The notes under the pieces: model-generated
The model's database searches: none
What the model was told of the DNA's origin: nothing
Seen by the model: only the letters and a program-made list of their open reading frames with translations
Part shown: positions 1 to 10,545 of the stretch, one piece after another
Numbering within the stretch: the first letter of the stretch is position 1
How the letters are laid out: the number at the start of each line of letters is the position of its first letter
Program-made: the position numbers and the translations under genes
Assembly (NCBI GenBank): GCA_015680685.1
Contig: MNCI01021506.1
Location: forward strand, 4,442-68,441
Source: Gnetum montanum
Lineage: Eukaryota > Streptophyta > Gnetopsida > Gnetales > Gnetaceae
Direction of reading: 5' to 3'
DNA: 64,000 nt

Positions 1-541
1 CCCAAAAGGCCCAATGTGATATCTCCTTTTGATCCTCCTTCCTTTCTCACCCCTCTTCCTTTTTATAGGGTTCAAAGGTAGGTAGGGAAGTTACATATTC
101 AAAATATCTCACCTAACTTCTCTCCCAAGTAACTTGGCCAACCAATTAGGAGAGTACTTGGCCAACAAGTTAGGAGGTTACTTGCCCAACAAGTTAGGTA
201 AGTTACAACAATTTTGGGTGGTTTCAACCACCATATAGATAAAAAATCTGTAACTGACAAGTGTCTACTTCATGTATGATATTGGGTAAATATCCCAAGA
301 ATTTTTGTCTTTGAATATATCTTTAATATAGAGGTAGGTGTTCAGCATGTATATCCAATTTTCATCTTGTTAAGTTGAGGCTTTAGAAACGTCACGTTTC
401 ATTTTTACAAAGAATATAATTGGATATAAAATTAATTTAAGGGATGGCCAATGAGAGAAAATATACGTTTCAAAAGTAAATAATTTTCCAACGTCGACTG
501 ATATCGTGGAAGACGCAGTTTGCAGTTAACCGAGTTGCCTA
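1..541. other. unassigned AT-rich repeat-like DNA
   Basis: No coding frame of note. The left part is pyrimidine-rich and carries a short imperfect tandem repeat (listed separately), a texture common in decayed LTR ends. No terminal motifs, primer site or target duplication could be matched inside the window, so the family is not assigned. Confidence 0.4.
129..200. repeat. three imperfect ~24-bp tandem repeats
   Basis: Units start at 129, 154 and 177. Each contains a variant of ACTTGGCCAACAAGTTAGGAG, and the third is followed by a partial unit. The units differ by substitutions and 1-2 base indels, so the array is not recent. Confidence 0.7.
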
Positions 542-624
542 ATGGCTTCTCCTATATGCAGCCCTTCTCCGCAGCTTGTGCTCTGCTCCGCCGAACTCGT
601 CTCGCCCACTAAACCCCCAAGAAT

Positions 625-782
625 ATGATGGCAGTTGGAACCGCTTCCACGCACAGCTCGACAGTAGTTGCTATTTCTCCCATATCGGCGGTGAAATGGC
701 TTGGAACTGTAAACCCTCGGCGATGGTGTCCTACTCCTATACGTGGGCGGCGTTCAAGTCCGGCGCGTAAAGCGCCAACGGT
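625..782 (+). CDS. possible first exon, transit-peptide-like N-terminus
   Basis: This is a GC-rich island within AT-rich DNA. From the tandem ATG at 625/628 an open frame runs 52 codons plus two bases to a strong donor (GTGAGT, 783-788). The encoded segment is rich in Ser, Thr, Ala, Pro and Arg and has no Asp or Glu, a composition seen in plastid transit peptides. If the donor is used, the nearest acceptor-like AG near 903 leads to a short frame ending at about 963, so no protein domain follows. The base composition supports former or present coding function, but no homology was recognised. It could equally be a gene fragment carried by a transposable element, or an open frame by chance. The opposite strand has a 103-codon frame over the same GC-rich stretch (609-920) that I consider a shadow. 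Confidence 0.25.
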
Positions 783-788
783 GTGAGT

Positions 789-2543
789 GCGTCCACGATT
801 ATCACTTGTTTTGGCAAAGAAAACAGACACCTTCCATGTCTTGGAAGAGCTCAGCATTTGTGTTTTTGTTTTTTGTTTTTGCTGATAACCATCCAAAATC
901 GCAGGCATAGGTGCAGGCATGGTAACCGCCTGCGTTTTTGCCCTGTTTCATTCATTTTACTGTAACCTCTGGCCAAGGAATTAGGCTCACTGTGTAAACA
1001 GAAAAAAGAAACCCTGCGTGGCAAGTATTTGACAAAATTCCGAAGAAGAATATGAAGTTATTCCTGGCGGTTCTTGGAAAAATTTTATCAGCAAGCATCA
1101 CTTATTTTGGTTGTTGTATTGATAGAACCACTGCGTTTCTTTTGAGAGTAAGTGTACCATTTTTTAGCTTCAAAAATGATTTTCCAATGCCTGGACATCA
1201 CAAGATGCGCCCCTGTCTCTAAAAGCATTCAGTACAGTACACTGTTTCTTCTTACCACAGAATCCAATTTTCTCTGTTCATTGGCTTTAATGTGAATCTG
1301 TAAAAGCAGGACCGACACCATCCTTGGTTAATGCTTCTCATCAATATGTTTGTATGGTCAAGCCATGTAAATCTCGTGTCCGCCACCGCTGCTGAACCAG
1401 TCTGAGTTTGGTTGAATGTAATATGTCGAAATATCACATTCTTTACCCAATGTAAGGTTTAAAATAAAATATGTGTTTTATCACCGTAAAACTCATCCGA
1501 ATTTTTACACCTATTTCATTTTGTTTTTATTCTCTTTCCTTCTATTTAAATAGACTGAAACTCTTGCTCCATGTAATGGCTTAAAATGTGCCAACAATCT
1601 CGAATGTCTGCATCCTTGATCTTGCCTTTCTCAACGGTCCCCTCAATCATGATGGTCATGTTGATCATTTTGTTTATTTCAATCACCTTCATCATGATAT
1701 CACCTTCTGCAGTCATGATCAGAGCCAAAGGAAGAAGGAGAAGATGAAGGGAAAAAGGAAGCAGAACTTGCACCATCATAGTGTCAGCTACTACCTCTTT
1801 GGTAATCACAACCATGATTATGATCTTACTTCTTATCTAGATCCATGTCTTCACTTGCCCCTTTGAATCCTTCTTTATCATTGGATCCCTTGTTACTAGA
1901 ATCAAGATTGTGAGCTATGGAGTGCAAGTTCTAATTTTGACCTGCATTGCCAAAGTCAAAGAGAGGAGCTTCATTGAATGGAAAACCCCCAAAGAAGGAT
2001 TCCCTGCTAGCTTGTTAGTACAATAGGAATGGATCATCATTCTGTCCTTTTACCTTCAAAAGTTCATAGTACTGCTCTAGCTGCTAGTCTTGTAGACATT
2101 GTGCTTCAGTGGGATGATAATCCCTACCATCAGCATCTTCCACCATATACTCCCCATTGTAATCTTGAAGACCACATCGTGCAAGCATTTGATAGAGCAT
2201 TGCAGGAGCAACACGATAGGGCGACAACACAATGTTTCCCTCCATGTCACGCCACCGCAGCTGTTCATCCTAGTGTAGGATGAAGGTAAAGTTTGATACA
2301 TACTCATCAAGATGAGTATATATAATTCAATGTTGTTGAGGCTTTGAAGGATTAACTTTAACAATCTTGGGCAGAGAAGCACTCCTATGAGAAGAAGACA
2401 TTTTAGGCTAGTAAAATAAGAATCATAGCGTGCTTTGACAATTTGCTATAGTAATTGCAGAATAAGATATGACTCTAAGGTTCATTCCAACAATTTAAAA
2501 GCTTTTCACTAGATCCTAGATACTGCATGAAACAACAAAAAGG
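789..2543. other. unassigned; probable internal remnant of an LTR element to the left of the LTR at 2563
   Basis: A primer-site-like sequence sits immediately before the LTR at 2563, so the DNA to its left should be the internal region of that - strand element. I found no gag or pol motif in it. The frames at about 1550-1870 and 2030-2380 overlap on both strands, are short and match no family I know. No left-hand LTR of the same family is visible before position 1, so the element is truncated or rearranged. Confidence 0.35.
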
Positions 2544-2561
2544 TCCCTGGAAATGGTGCCA
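2544..2561 (-). other. degenerate primer binding site
   Basis: Read on the - strand the sequence is TGGTGCCATTTCCAGGGA. It lies one base from the LTR at 2563 and corresponds base for base in position to the better preserved site at 14573-14590. It differs mainly by C-to-T/G-to-A changes, consistent with age. Confidence 0.6.
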
Positions 2562-2562
2562 A

Positions 2563-3387
2563 TGTTGAGCGACTAGGTACCCCTACGCTCAATCATATGA
2601 GTCACTTAGGCATTACATGTGATTCGGTCAAATTCTGTGGACCTATAGTTATCTAATGCACTAGCTCTTCTAGGAAACGAAATGGGCATTGTGAACATTC
2701 ATTGTCTTCCCAACTACAGTTGTGAAATTCAAGGGTATGGTTTAAGTGTAATTGAGGTATATTATTTTTATTGTTTTATGTTTTATAAATGTGATCACTT
2801 ACAACAAGAATGAAGAGTAGAGTAAATTAAAATCTAACTTTTTTACCACCTATCTAGCCTAACACAAGTAACTACACACTTTCTTGGATACATCCTAAAC
2901 ACATATAGCACTGTTGGACTACCAAACATTAAGGGTTGCTAGGTTACCGAGAACTATATGAAAGCGTAAACTGGTCATGCTCATGTTCATTAATCAATTG
3001 GAAATAAATTATTTAATTGAAATACATTAAAGTAAAGTGCAATAAAGAAAATATTAAGCTACCCTCAGTGCTGCAAGGATTTTCAAAAGAGTTTATTTTA
3101 TTCCTATCACACTACTGCACTTAGGTACATCAATGCTCGAACAAAGAACCGTATACACTTAGGCTCCTTCTACGAGCACTCAAAAAACATTCTAACTCTA
3201 AGGAAAATAAATGACAAGAGCTTTACTACTCTAACTAAAAATGACCAAAAATTGATTATGAAAGCTGGAGCCTAGGTGCAATATTTATAGACTCAGGGTA
3301 TATACCCCGATGTTGAATATCTGACATCGAATAGGCCTCGACATCGTGTACGTGATGTCGTGGTAGATAGAAAATGATGATTCATCA
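2563..3387 (-). repeat. LTR of the TGATGAG family (element 1, 5' LTR)
   Basis: It begins TGTTGAGCGACTAGGTACCC and ends GATTCATCA, matching the family whose intact LTRs lie at 6783 and 14592. The adjoining primer site makes this the right-hand (5') LTR of a - strand element whose body lies to the left. A reversed TATA-like stretch occurs at about 3280-3293, with repeated GACATCG-type palindromic motifs just beyond it, as in the other family members. It abuts a second family LTR at 3388, which suggests insertion within a few bases of that LTR's end. Confidence 0.7.
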
Positions 3388-4250
3388 ACAGTGGAGTACC
3401 CAACACCCAACCATATGAGATAAAAGTGTTCACATGTAATCTTGGTCAAACTTTGAAGATAAGCCAATGTTATTATAGTAGTAATTAGGTAGCATTCATG
3501 ATCGTTGTGTTCCCACATGAGTTAGTAAAATCAATGCGTATGGTTTAACTCATAGTGAGGTATATGATATTGATGCTGTATTAGTCATTAAGCTCCCACT
3601 AATGATAAAGTGAAAGTAAAAATTTCTAAATCTAAGTAACAACAAAATAAATCTAACTAGCCTATGTGATGAGTAGCTAGTCTTGATCTTCCAATCACAC
3701 CTTGGACTTCATGAAACTACTACTAGGATTATCAAGTACCTCACTATTGGGAGTACCAAGTGATAGTGCTACTGGGTTAGTAAGTAGTTACACTTACATG
3801 CTTAAGATTAGTTGTACTCATTCCACTTAATGACATTAAAAGTTAATCGTAAGTAATTGTAAACATTAACTATGAAAACATTAAAATAGTAGACTAATTT
3901 AAAATAGAAATAAAACTAAGTGCTATTTCAACGATGTACAGTAATCTCGATCTTTATTGCTGATCATGTAATGCATCCAAGTATATCACACTCGAATAAA
4001 TATTCTGCTCAATTACAAAACATCATACTATGGGCGCACACTGCTAATTACTAAATTCAAGAAAACAAACTAAAAGAGTTATGTTACTAAGCTATCAAAT
4101 CTACTATAGATGTGTGTGTCCAATTGTTGCTTATATAAGCTGGCACACATCCCATGATATTGTTTACATAATAACATATGATGAGATATGATGACATATT
4201 TATTACATCATAGATATGATATCGTTAGCTCAAAATCTTTGGATTTATCA
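3388..4250 (-). repeat. LTR of the TGATGAG family (outer element, 3' LTR)
   Basis: It starts GTGGAGTACCCAACACCCAACC after an apparently lost first few bases, and ends GGATTTATCA. It is followed at once by the polypurine-tract complement TACCCCCACAAC, as at 7576, so this is the left-hand (3') LTR of the older - strand element. It is close in length to the 879-bp solo LTR at 38680. A TATA-like TATATAAG is present near 4134, read on the - strand as CTTATATA. Confidence 0.7.
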
Positions 4251-4438
4251 TACCCCCACAACTAACTAAAAACTTGTTCTCAAGTTAAAATAAAATGAGG
4301 ATTAAGTTCCTTATAAAATTGGGAGGTAGATCTACATGACTCTGTTGTGCTATAATGGAGTTTACAAAAATGAACACATGACATGATAATTTTGACAAAA
4401 CACAAAAAAAAAAAAAATTGGCAAGGTTGAATGTAGCC

Positions 4439-6777
4439 TTATGCTATTCCAGGCGAAGGTGGCTCTTCCATAGGTTTCTTCCCCTTGTCATCAAAATTTT
4501 TAAATTGGTACTTGTTTAGGAGCGCCTGCAACTTATCTTCTTTCATACTTGGATCATGGATTTTCCATGTTGATGAACCAATGTCTGATTAATTCAATGC
4601 ATTCCATGGACATTGCAGTTGCAAAAACATCTGATTAGCTTTAATGTGCCATGCCGTAAACTATTGTCTCTCCTTTTCAAAAGCTTTGGCCTTGTTTCTG
4701 AGTTCATGATAGGCTATTAATATTTTGGCTAGATTCGCTATTACATCTTTTTACCCTTAGTAGCCAACCTTCAGTGCTTTTAGTTTTGAGTTTGCTACTT
4801 GAAGTTTTGGTAGAGCATCTTTTCTATCTACAAACTCTTTCTCATATAAAGCATAAGTGGCTACTACTTGTTGTTCTACTTCATTTCTAGGCCTACCTAC
4901 TATTAACATGGCCAAGGTAACATAATAGAGGCTTGCTAATGTCATGTATTCTTTCAAGTATTCTATTTATCTATTTATCCATGCCCACTTGGTCTCAAAA
5001 GTGTTCTTTGAGTCTTTCATGTATCTTGGTCTCATTTTTCCATGCATTGATTTTAATAGTTGATTCCTATCGGATGACCTCCTCCATAGAGAGGGTTTTG
5101 TTTTCTCTTATGAGGTAGCTCATATATTGGTTGACCCTCATCAATTGTTCTCTCAACTAATGGATACTTTCTTCTAAAGTGTTTTTTTGCTTTTCTACTC
5201 TGGTCAACCTCATGTTGTTTGTGATGAGTTGTTTACTTTCTTCTTGTAAGACAGCAAGTGCTTTGGCATTGACATATGATTGGGCTTCAACTACTAAAGC
5301 TTTTCATACTACCTTTTCTTTCTCATCTACTATATCTTTATTATTCTTGAGGAAATTAATTCGTTCTATTTTGAATTATGCTATCTAATCTAATGTTATG
5401 AATTAAGTTGGATCTCTACTTTCTACTCTTAGGGCTACAAGCTCTTCTTCTAATCTATGAAGCTCATTCTCAGCATGTTTTGCCTTAGTTTTGAGCATGA
5501 TTAATTTTCCTTTAGTGGCAATTAATTTAGATTGTGTTGTAGTGATATTACTAGAAATATCAAATAGATTTGTCATACGTTGTCCTATTTGCAACAGTCT
5601 ATCCAAGACATATTCATGTTCTGCAGGAGTCATAGAGGTACTAGTTATCATTTGAGCATCTTTGGCTCTAGAAATATTAGTTGGTGACATAATAGGTACA
5701 TTAAAAGATTCTTAAATGTGATTTGTGATCATTTTTGCAGCTCCCGTTGTATCATGGTGATGCATGACCACAACTATGGCTCCTTCTCTTGATTTAAGCA
5801 CCACTTAGAATGATGTGATGTTCCCAAAAATCTATTATGACCACTAGGCCTCACCTCCTAACTGTAATGATATCTAGTCAGTGGTAGGATTTGTTGAGAT
5901 GGTTGGCCTGATTGCATCATCAATAACTTTGAATAACTTGGCCTCTTCCCTGCTTCCCCAATTGATGGTTTCTAGAATTTGCTTTAGATGACTCATTGAA
6001 GTTTTGCAATCTTATGGTAGAGATGATGAAAATTGTAGTTGTTGCGGCTATTGTCATGTGGCTAGTCTCCTTAGTGTTTGGTTATTCTTCTAATTGGTCC
6101 ATTTTGGGAGGCATTGACTTAAGCATTTCGGCGTAGAAAGTATTCTGTGCCTTCCTCAATCCATCATTTATATACCCTTGGATACCAACTTGTTTACATA
6201 ACTTCTGGATAAGGTAAGGGAATGGAAGTGTTAACTTTCCTACCTTCTTTTCTTTGAATTGTTGTTGGATTTCTATGAAGTACATGTGAGCGATGTTTGC
6301 ATTGAATTTTCCTATTAATATTGCACTCCCTTTGGCTACATATGTAAAGATTCGGTTCAACCTCTTGATAGGAAATAGGTGATAAGTGTCAATTTTGAAA
6401 TAAATCTTTTCTTCTATAGTCAAATTTCTATATTCCTTATCTTCCTTACCATACGCTCACTGTGTATGGTAAGGAAGATATATCAACTAGATTTGGCATC
6501 TATGTTAGATCTAGTTGATATATGTACCACCTTTACTACTTGATTAGGCACATTCAATACCTTTGCAATTGCCTTAACTAAGTAAGATACTAAGATTCCT
6601 TCAAATTTGACAGTCGTGTCAACTTCTCGATTTTTCCAAAACTAGAGTGTTTCTCCTAGATACCATTCTCCATTGTTTGTTAGAGTGGGCCACAAAGGAG
6701 ATGACTAAAATTGGGCCTTAACAACTTCTAGATCAAATTCCAAATATGAATCAAAGTTATGTTCCATAATTGCTATT
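4439..6777 (-). pseudogene. coiled-coil element ORF, older copy, C-terminal ~90% part
   Basis: This is the same protein as at 7757-10545, more decayed. Matching blocks include the motif KIYFKIDTYHLFPI near 6380, the STSMTPAEHEYVLDRLLQ block near 5620, the RPRNEVEQQVVATY block near 4870, and a C-terminal PMEEPPSPGIA followed by TAA at 4439-4441. The middle and end are heptad-like and Lys/Glu/Leu rich, suggesting a long coiled coil. Many stops and shifts break the frame. The N-terminus lies on the far side of the inserted younger element (15390-15626). The function is unknown. No protease, reverse transcriptase or integrase motif is present. Confidence 0.65.
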
Positions 6778-6782
6778 GACAT
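6778..6782. repeat. target site duplication GACAT, left copy
   Basis: GACAT directly precedes the LTR start TGATGAG. The identical pentamer follows the right LTR at 15385-15389. A 5-bp duplication is usual for LTR retrotransposons. Removing the element restores continuity of the older element's ORF. Confidence 0.85.
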
Positions 6783-7575
6783 TGATGAGTGGCGAGGTAC
6801 CCCTACACTCAACCATACGAATACGAGCGTTTCACGCACGATCTGGGCGAACTCCGCAAATGGACTAGTTGTGGTATCTAGACAGTTAGCCTTAGGTCAT
6901 AGTTCGCTATCTTTCCACCTGGACTAGTGTTAGCTTTGTCACGTATGGTTTAGTCCAGAGTGAGGTGTATGATGTGATTTCTAACCTAATGCTAATCTTG
7001 GAGACAATGGGAAATAATATTAACTAAACTAGAAGAGAGAGTGTGAGAGAGAATCTAAGCTAGCCTAATGCAATGAGCATCCATTCCTCGATCATCCGTA
7101 CACATCTTGGACTTCATGCATAACTACCACTAGGATTACCAAGCCCAGATCCTAGGTAAGCTACTGAGTTACCAAGTAGTCACACTTAAATGCTTGTAAT
7201 CAAGTCGTACTCATTCCACGTTTTAACAGGAGTTTAGGATGAGAAGAGATTAAATAAAAAAGCAGTAAATAAAAATTAATTAAATAATTAAGCTAAGTAA
7301 ATGCTACAATGATGAAGTAATCTCGATCTTTATTTCCGATCATGTGCGTGTCCAAGTACGTCACACTCAAATAAAGGATGTTGTACAATTACATTCACCA
7401 CACTGCGGGCATACACTGGTAGGAAAAGGGTTGAGAGAAATAAAACAAGAACTAAAACTTAACTCTAAACTAAGAACTCCAAAACTCAGAACTATCTACC
7501 TCTTATTTATAGATGAGAAGACAGACTGTGATATCGCATACGCGATATCGCGGTTAACTAAATGGCGACTCATCA
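6783..7575 (-). repeat. left-hand (3') LTR, 793 bp
   Basis: It begins TGATGAGTGGCGAGGTACCC and ends ATGGCGACTCATCA, so the LTR tips form an 8-bp inverted repeat (TGATGAGT/ACTCATCA). It has the same length as the right LTR. Differences from that LTR are mostly C/T and G/A, often CG in one copy and TG or CA in the other. The - strand TATA box reads CTATAAATAAG (about 7502-7512), and an 8-bp-stem palindrome lies 20 bases upstream of it. Confidence 0.9.
7502..7549 (-). promoter_or_regulatory. LTR core promoter: TATA box with upstream palindrome
   Basis: On the - strand the palindrome GATATCGC-4 nt-GCGATATC (7530-7549) is followed by TATAAATA (about 7503-7511). The palindrome lies only some 26 bases inside the LTR edge, so the U3 region before the TATA box is very short. 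The right LTR has the same arrangement (15311-15360), with GCGATAT/ATATCGC arms. Confidence 0.5.
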
Positions 7576-7589
7576 TACCCCCACGACTG
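7576..7589 (-). other. polypurine tract
   Basis: The - strand reads GTCGTGGGGGTA directly before the LTR edge, a purine-rich run typical of second-strand priming sites. The older copy has the matching GTTGTGGGGGTA at 4251-4262. Confidence 0.65.
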
Positions 7590-7756
7590 AATGAAAACTC
7601 ATCCTCAAGTTATAGTGAGAATAGGCTCCATTGATTACACAGTGAATAGGAATGGGATTATTGGATGGTGAAAACGGGTTTATTCCGCAGTGTGGAATCA
7701 AAAAAAAATTGAGACACAACACAAAGAATGTTCTACAGCTACAAAATTGTTGGGAC

Positions 7757-10545
7757 TCATGTAGTTCCTAGTGGCGATAGCTCCTCCATAGGTGCTTTCC
7801 CCTTGTCTTATGCTCCAGGTCTTGGGACTTCATGGCATTGAAGTATGGCCTAGAGTTTCTCCTCTTTGGTCCAGGGATCTTGTGCCGTCCATGCTAATGT
7901 TCTGATGTTTGATGGAGTCGGCATCTCCCATGGGCAGGGTAGTTGTGGAAACATTTGATTTGCCTTGACATACCAGGCTGCAAATACCCATCGTTCCTCC
8001 TCGTAGGCTCTAGCTTTGTCTCTGTACTCTTGAAAATCTACAAGCTATCGAGCCAAATCTATCGCGAGACCTTTTTGTCCTTGGTAGCTTACCTTTTCCA
8101 CCTTAAGTTTAGAATTTGCGATCTTTAGTTTTTGCAATAACTTCTTGTGTTCTGCAAATTCTGTTTCATATTTGATGTAGGTGGTAACTACCTGTTGCTT
8201 GAGCTCTATCCTTGGGTGCCCTGCTATTAACATGGCAAGGTTGGCATACCGCAGGTTTGCCAACTCCATGTATTCTGTAAGATCTTGGATCTGCAAGTCC
8301 CAGTTCTTAACTACCGCCTAGTGGACGAATGCATATGTGTCCAATATGGCCCGCCAGTCAGTGTGTTGAGCATTGATAGTGTTGATGTGGGCCTTGGCCA
8401 TATGGATCTCCTTCTCAAGGATCTATTTGTACATCCCCACCTGGTCCCAGAAATGATCCTTTAGCTTTTCATGCCGTTTCGCCTCATTTTTCCATGTGCT
8501 TATTTCGATAGCTGTCTTTTGACAGATTGCATGTACCTACTCCATTGAGAGGGTTCGGTTCTCCCTGGCTAAATGGTTCATCTCTTGGTTGACCCAGATG
8601 AACTATTCTCATAATTGATGGAAATGTTCTTCGAGAACATTCTTTTGCTTCTCCACAGAGGTCAACCGAAGGTTGTCAGCAACAAGTTGTTTGTTTTCCT
8701 CCTGTAGGGCCTTGAGTGCCTTGAGATGTGCATGAGTTTATGCCTGTGCTACAGAGGCATCCCAAACAGCCTTCTCTTTTTCTTCTGCTACCTTCTTATT
8801 CTCCATTACTAGTTTGGTTAGTTACTTAGTTTTGAAATTATCTAGCTGGTCTACGGGAACAAATTGCAAGGGGTCTCGCTATGTTGCTTGTAGGGCCATG
8901 AGCTGTTCTTGCAACTTCTACACCTCTGCTTCAGCATGCTTGGCCCTCACTTTTGTTAAGACCAGCTTCCCCTTAGTGGAAATGAGGTTTGATTGAATTG
9001 ATGTAACATCTCGAGGGATGTCAAATAGAGACATCATTATTTGTCCTGTTTGTAGCAATCGATCAAGCGCATCCTCACGTTCCGCAGGAGTCATTGAGGT
9101 TCTAGCCAAAGTTTGAGCATCCTGTGCTCCTATGAGATCTGTTGGTGGCATAATAGGTACGTTGAACGATTCTTTAATGTGGTCTATGACCACTTCTACA
9201 GCTCTCGCAGCATCCTGGTGTTACATGACCACCACAGTAGCCTCTTCACTAGTTTCTAATTACACTTGCAAAGATGCCGAGTTTCCTGAGATCTGTTGTG
9301 ACCAAATACTTTCCCCTCCTCCTGTATGAATAGACACTTCTCCCCTTGCATGATCCAAAGAAAATGTGGACTGTATGGCATCATCAATGACGCAGAAGAG
9401 ATTTGCGTTATCACGACTTCCCCAACTGACCATCTCAGCGATGGCCCTGAGATGACTCATCGACAGTCTGTAATCTCGCGACAGTGGTGGTTGATCTTGG
9501 CCCGTGCTAGGCCCTGATTCCTATTGTTGGCTGGGTCTCATATTTGGAGGTTGTCTAGGTCCTGCAAGTTGAGTTGTAGTTGGTCCATCCGTCTATTCTT
9601 CTTCTTGTTCTGGTCCCAGTGTCTCACCAGTGATTTTCCTTGAGATTGGTGGCTTTAACAGTTCAGCATATGAAGCATTTTGGGCTTTTCAAAAGACATC
9701 ATTAGTATATTCTCCGATACCAGCATGTTGGCACAACTTCCTAATAAGACAAGGGAAGGGTAAGGCAAGCTTCCCTGTCTTCCATTCCTCGAACTGCCTC
9801 AGGATCTCCATTAACTATAGATGAGGGAAGTTAGCATTAACCTTTTCCATCAACACTGCATATCCTCTTGCCGCATATGTTGAAATTCTTTTTAAGTCGT
9901 TTGTGGGGAAGAGGTGATACATTCCAATTTTAAAATAGATCCTCTCTTTTGTCATCAACTCTCCAAATGTTTTATCTCTACCATATGTCATTTCCAACCA
10001 AACTCGTTATACATCAGGATCTGAACAGGTGGATAACTGGCAACCTTGGGCCCTGTATTCGAAAGGTTCAATACTTCCAAAATGGCCTGCGTGGAGAAAT
10101 AGATTGTCACACCACAAATGTTGACGGTGGTGCCTTGTTCTCTGTTGTGCCAGAATTGGTACGTTTCCCCTAGGTACCAGGCACCGCTTGCAGAGAGGGT
10201 AGGCCATAAGGGACATCCTTTGAGGTGATCCCTAACAGCCTCAGGAGTGAACTCTACGAAAGATTCAAAATTTAATTCCACAATCACCGCAGTGAATGTG
10301 GACCTTTCGTGGATAGCCTGAACACAATCCTAAGGCAACGTGAGATGTTGTCCCTATTCAGGCACTGTAGCAGCTCCTCCTTCCACCTGCCTAGACTGTA
10401 TGGTAGGAGGGTCCTGTTAATGAATGCTAAATGATTGTTCATCCTGTTCTGCAGGTTGTCTGGCAGGGACTTGTTCCTCACCTCTCCTAGATCGTTTACT
10501 TCCACCTTGAGCAGGACCTTCCTGTTGTTCATGTTTCGGGGCCAT
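7757..10545 (-). pseudogene. coiled-coil ORF of unknown function carried in place of pol
   Basis: The reading starts at ATG 10543-10545, right after an acceptor-like GATTGCAG, and ends with a PMEEL...LGTT segment and TGA at 7757-7759. About 930 codons are interrupted by several stops and frame changes. In order it holds a basic/Gln-rich N-terminus (first ~45 codons), a globular region near 10290-9630 with GTTVNICGVTIYFSTQAILE and ERIYFKIGMYHLFPTN, and then a long Lys/Glu/Gln/Leu-rich coiled coil from about 9190 to 7850. The globular part reminds me of the conserved domain found in the extra ORFs of some Athila/Tat-type plant elements, but that is from memory and unchecked. The same protein occurs in the older element, so it belongs to the family rather than being a one-off capture. 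Confidence 0.7.

Noticed and set aside
1546-2382. Overlapping 84-101 codon frames on both strands
   Set aside because: No family similarity, overlapping on opposite strands, low-complexity His/Met/Ile content; most likely chance frames in element remnants.
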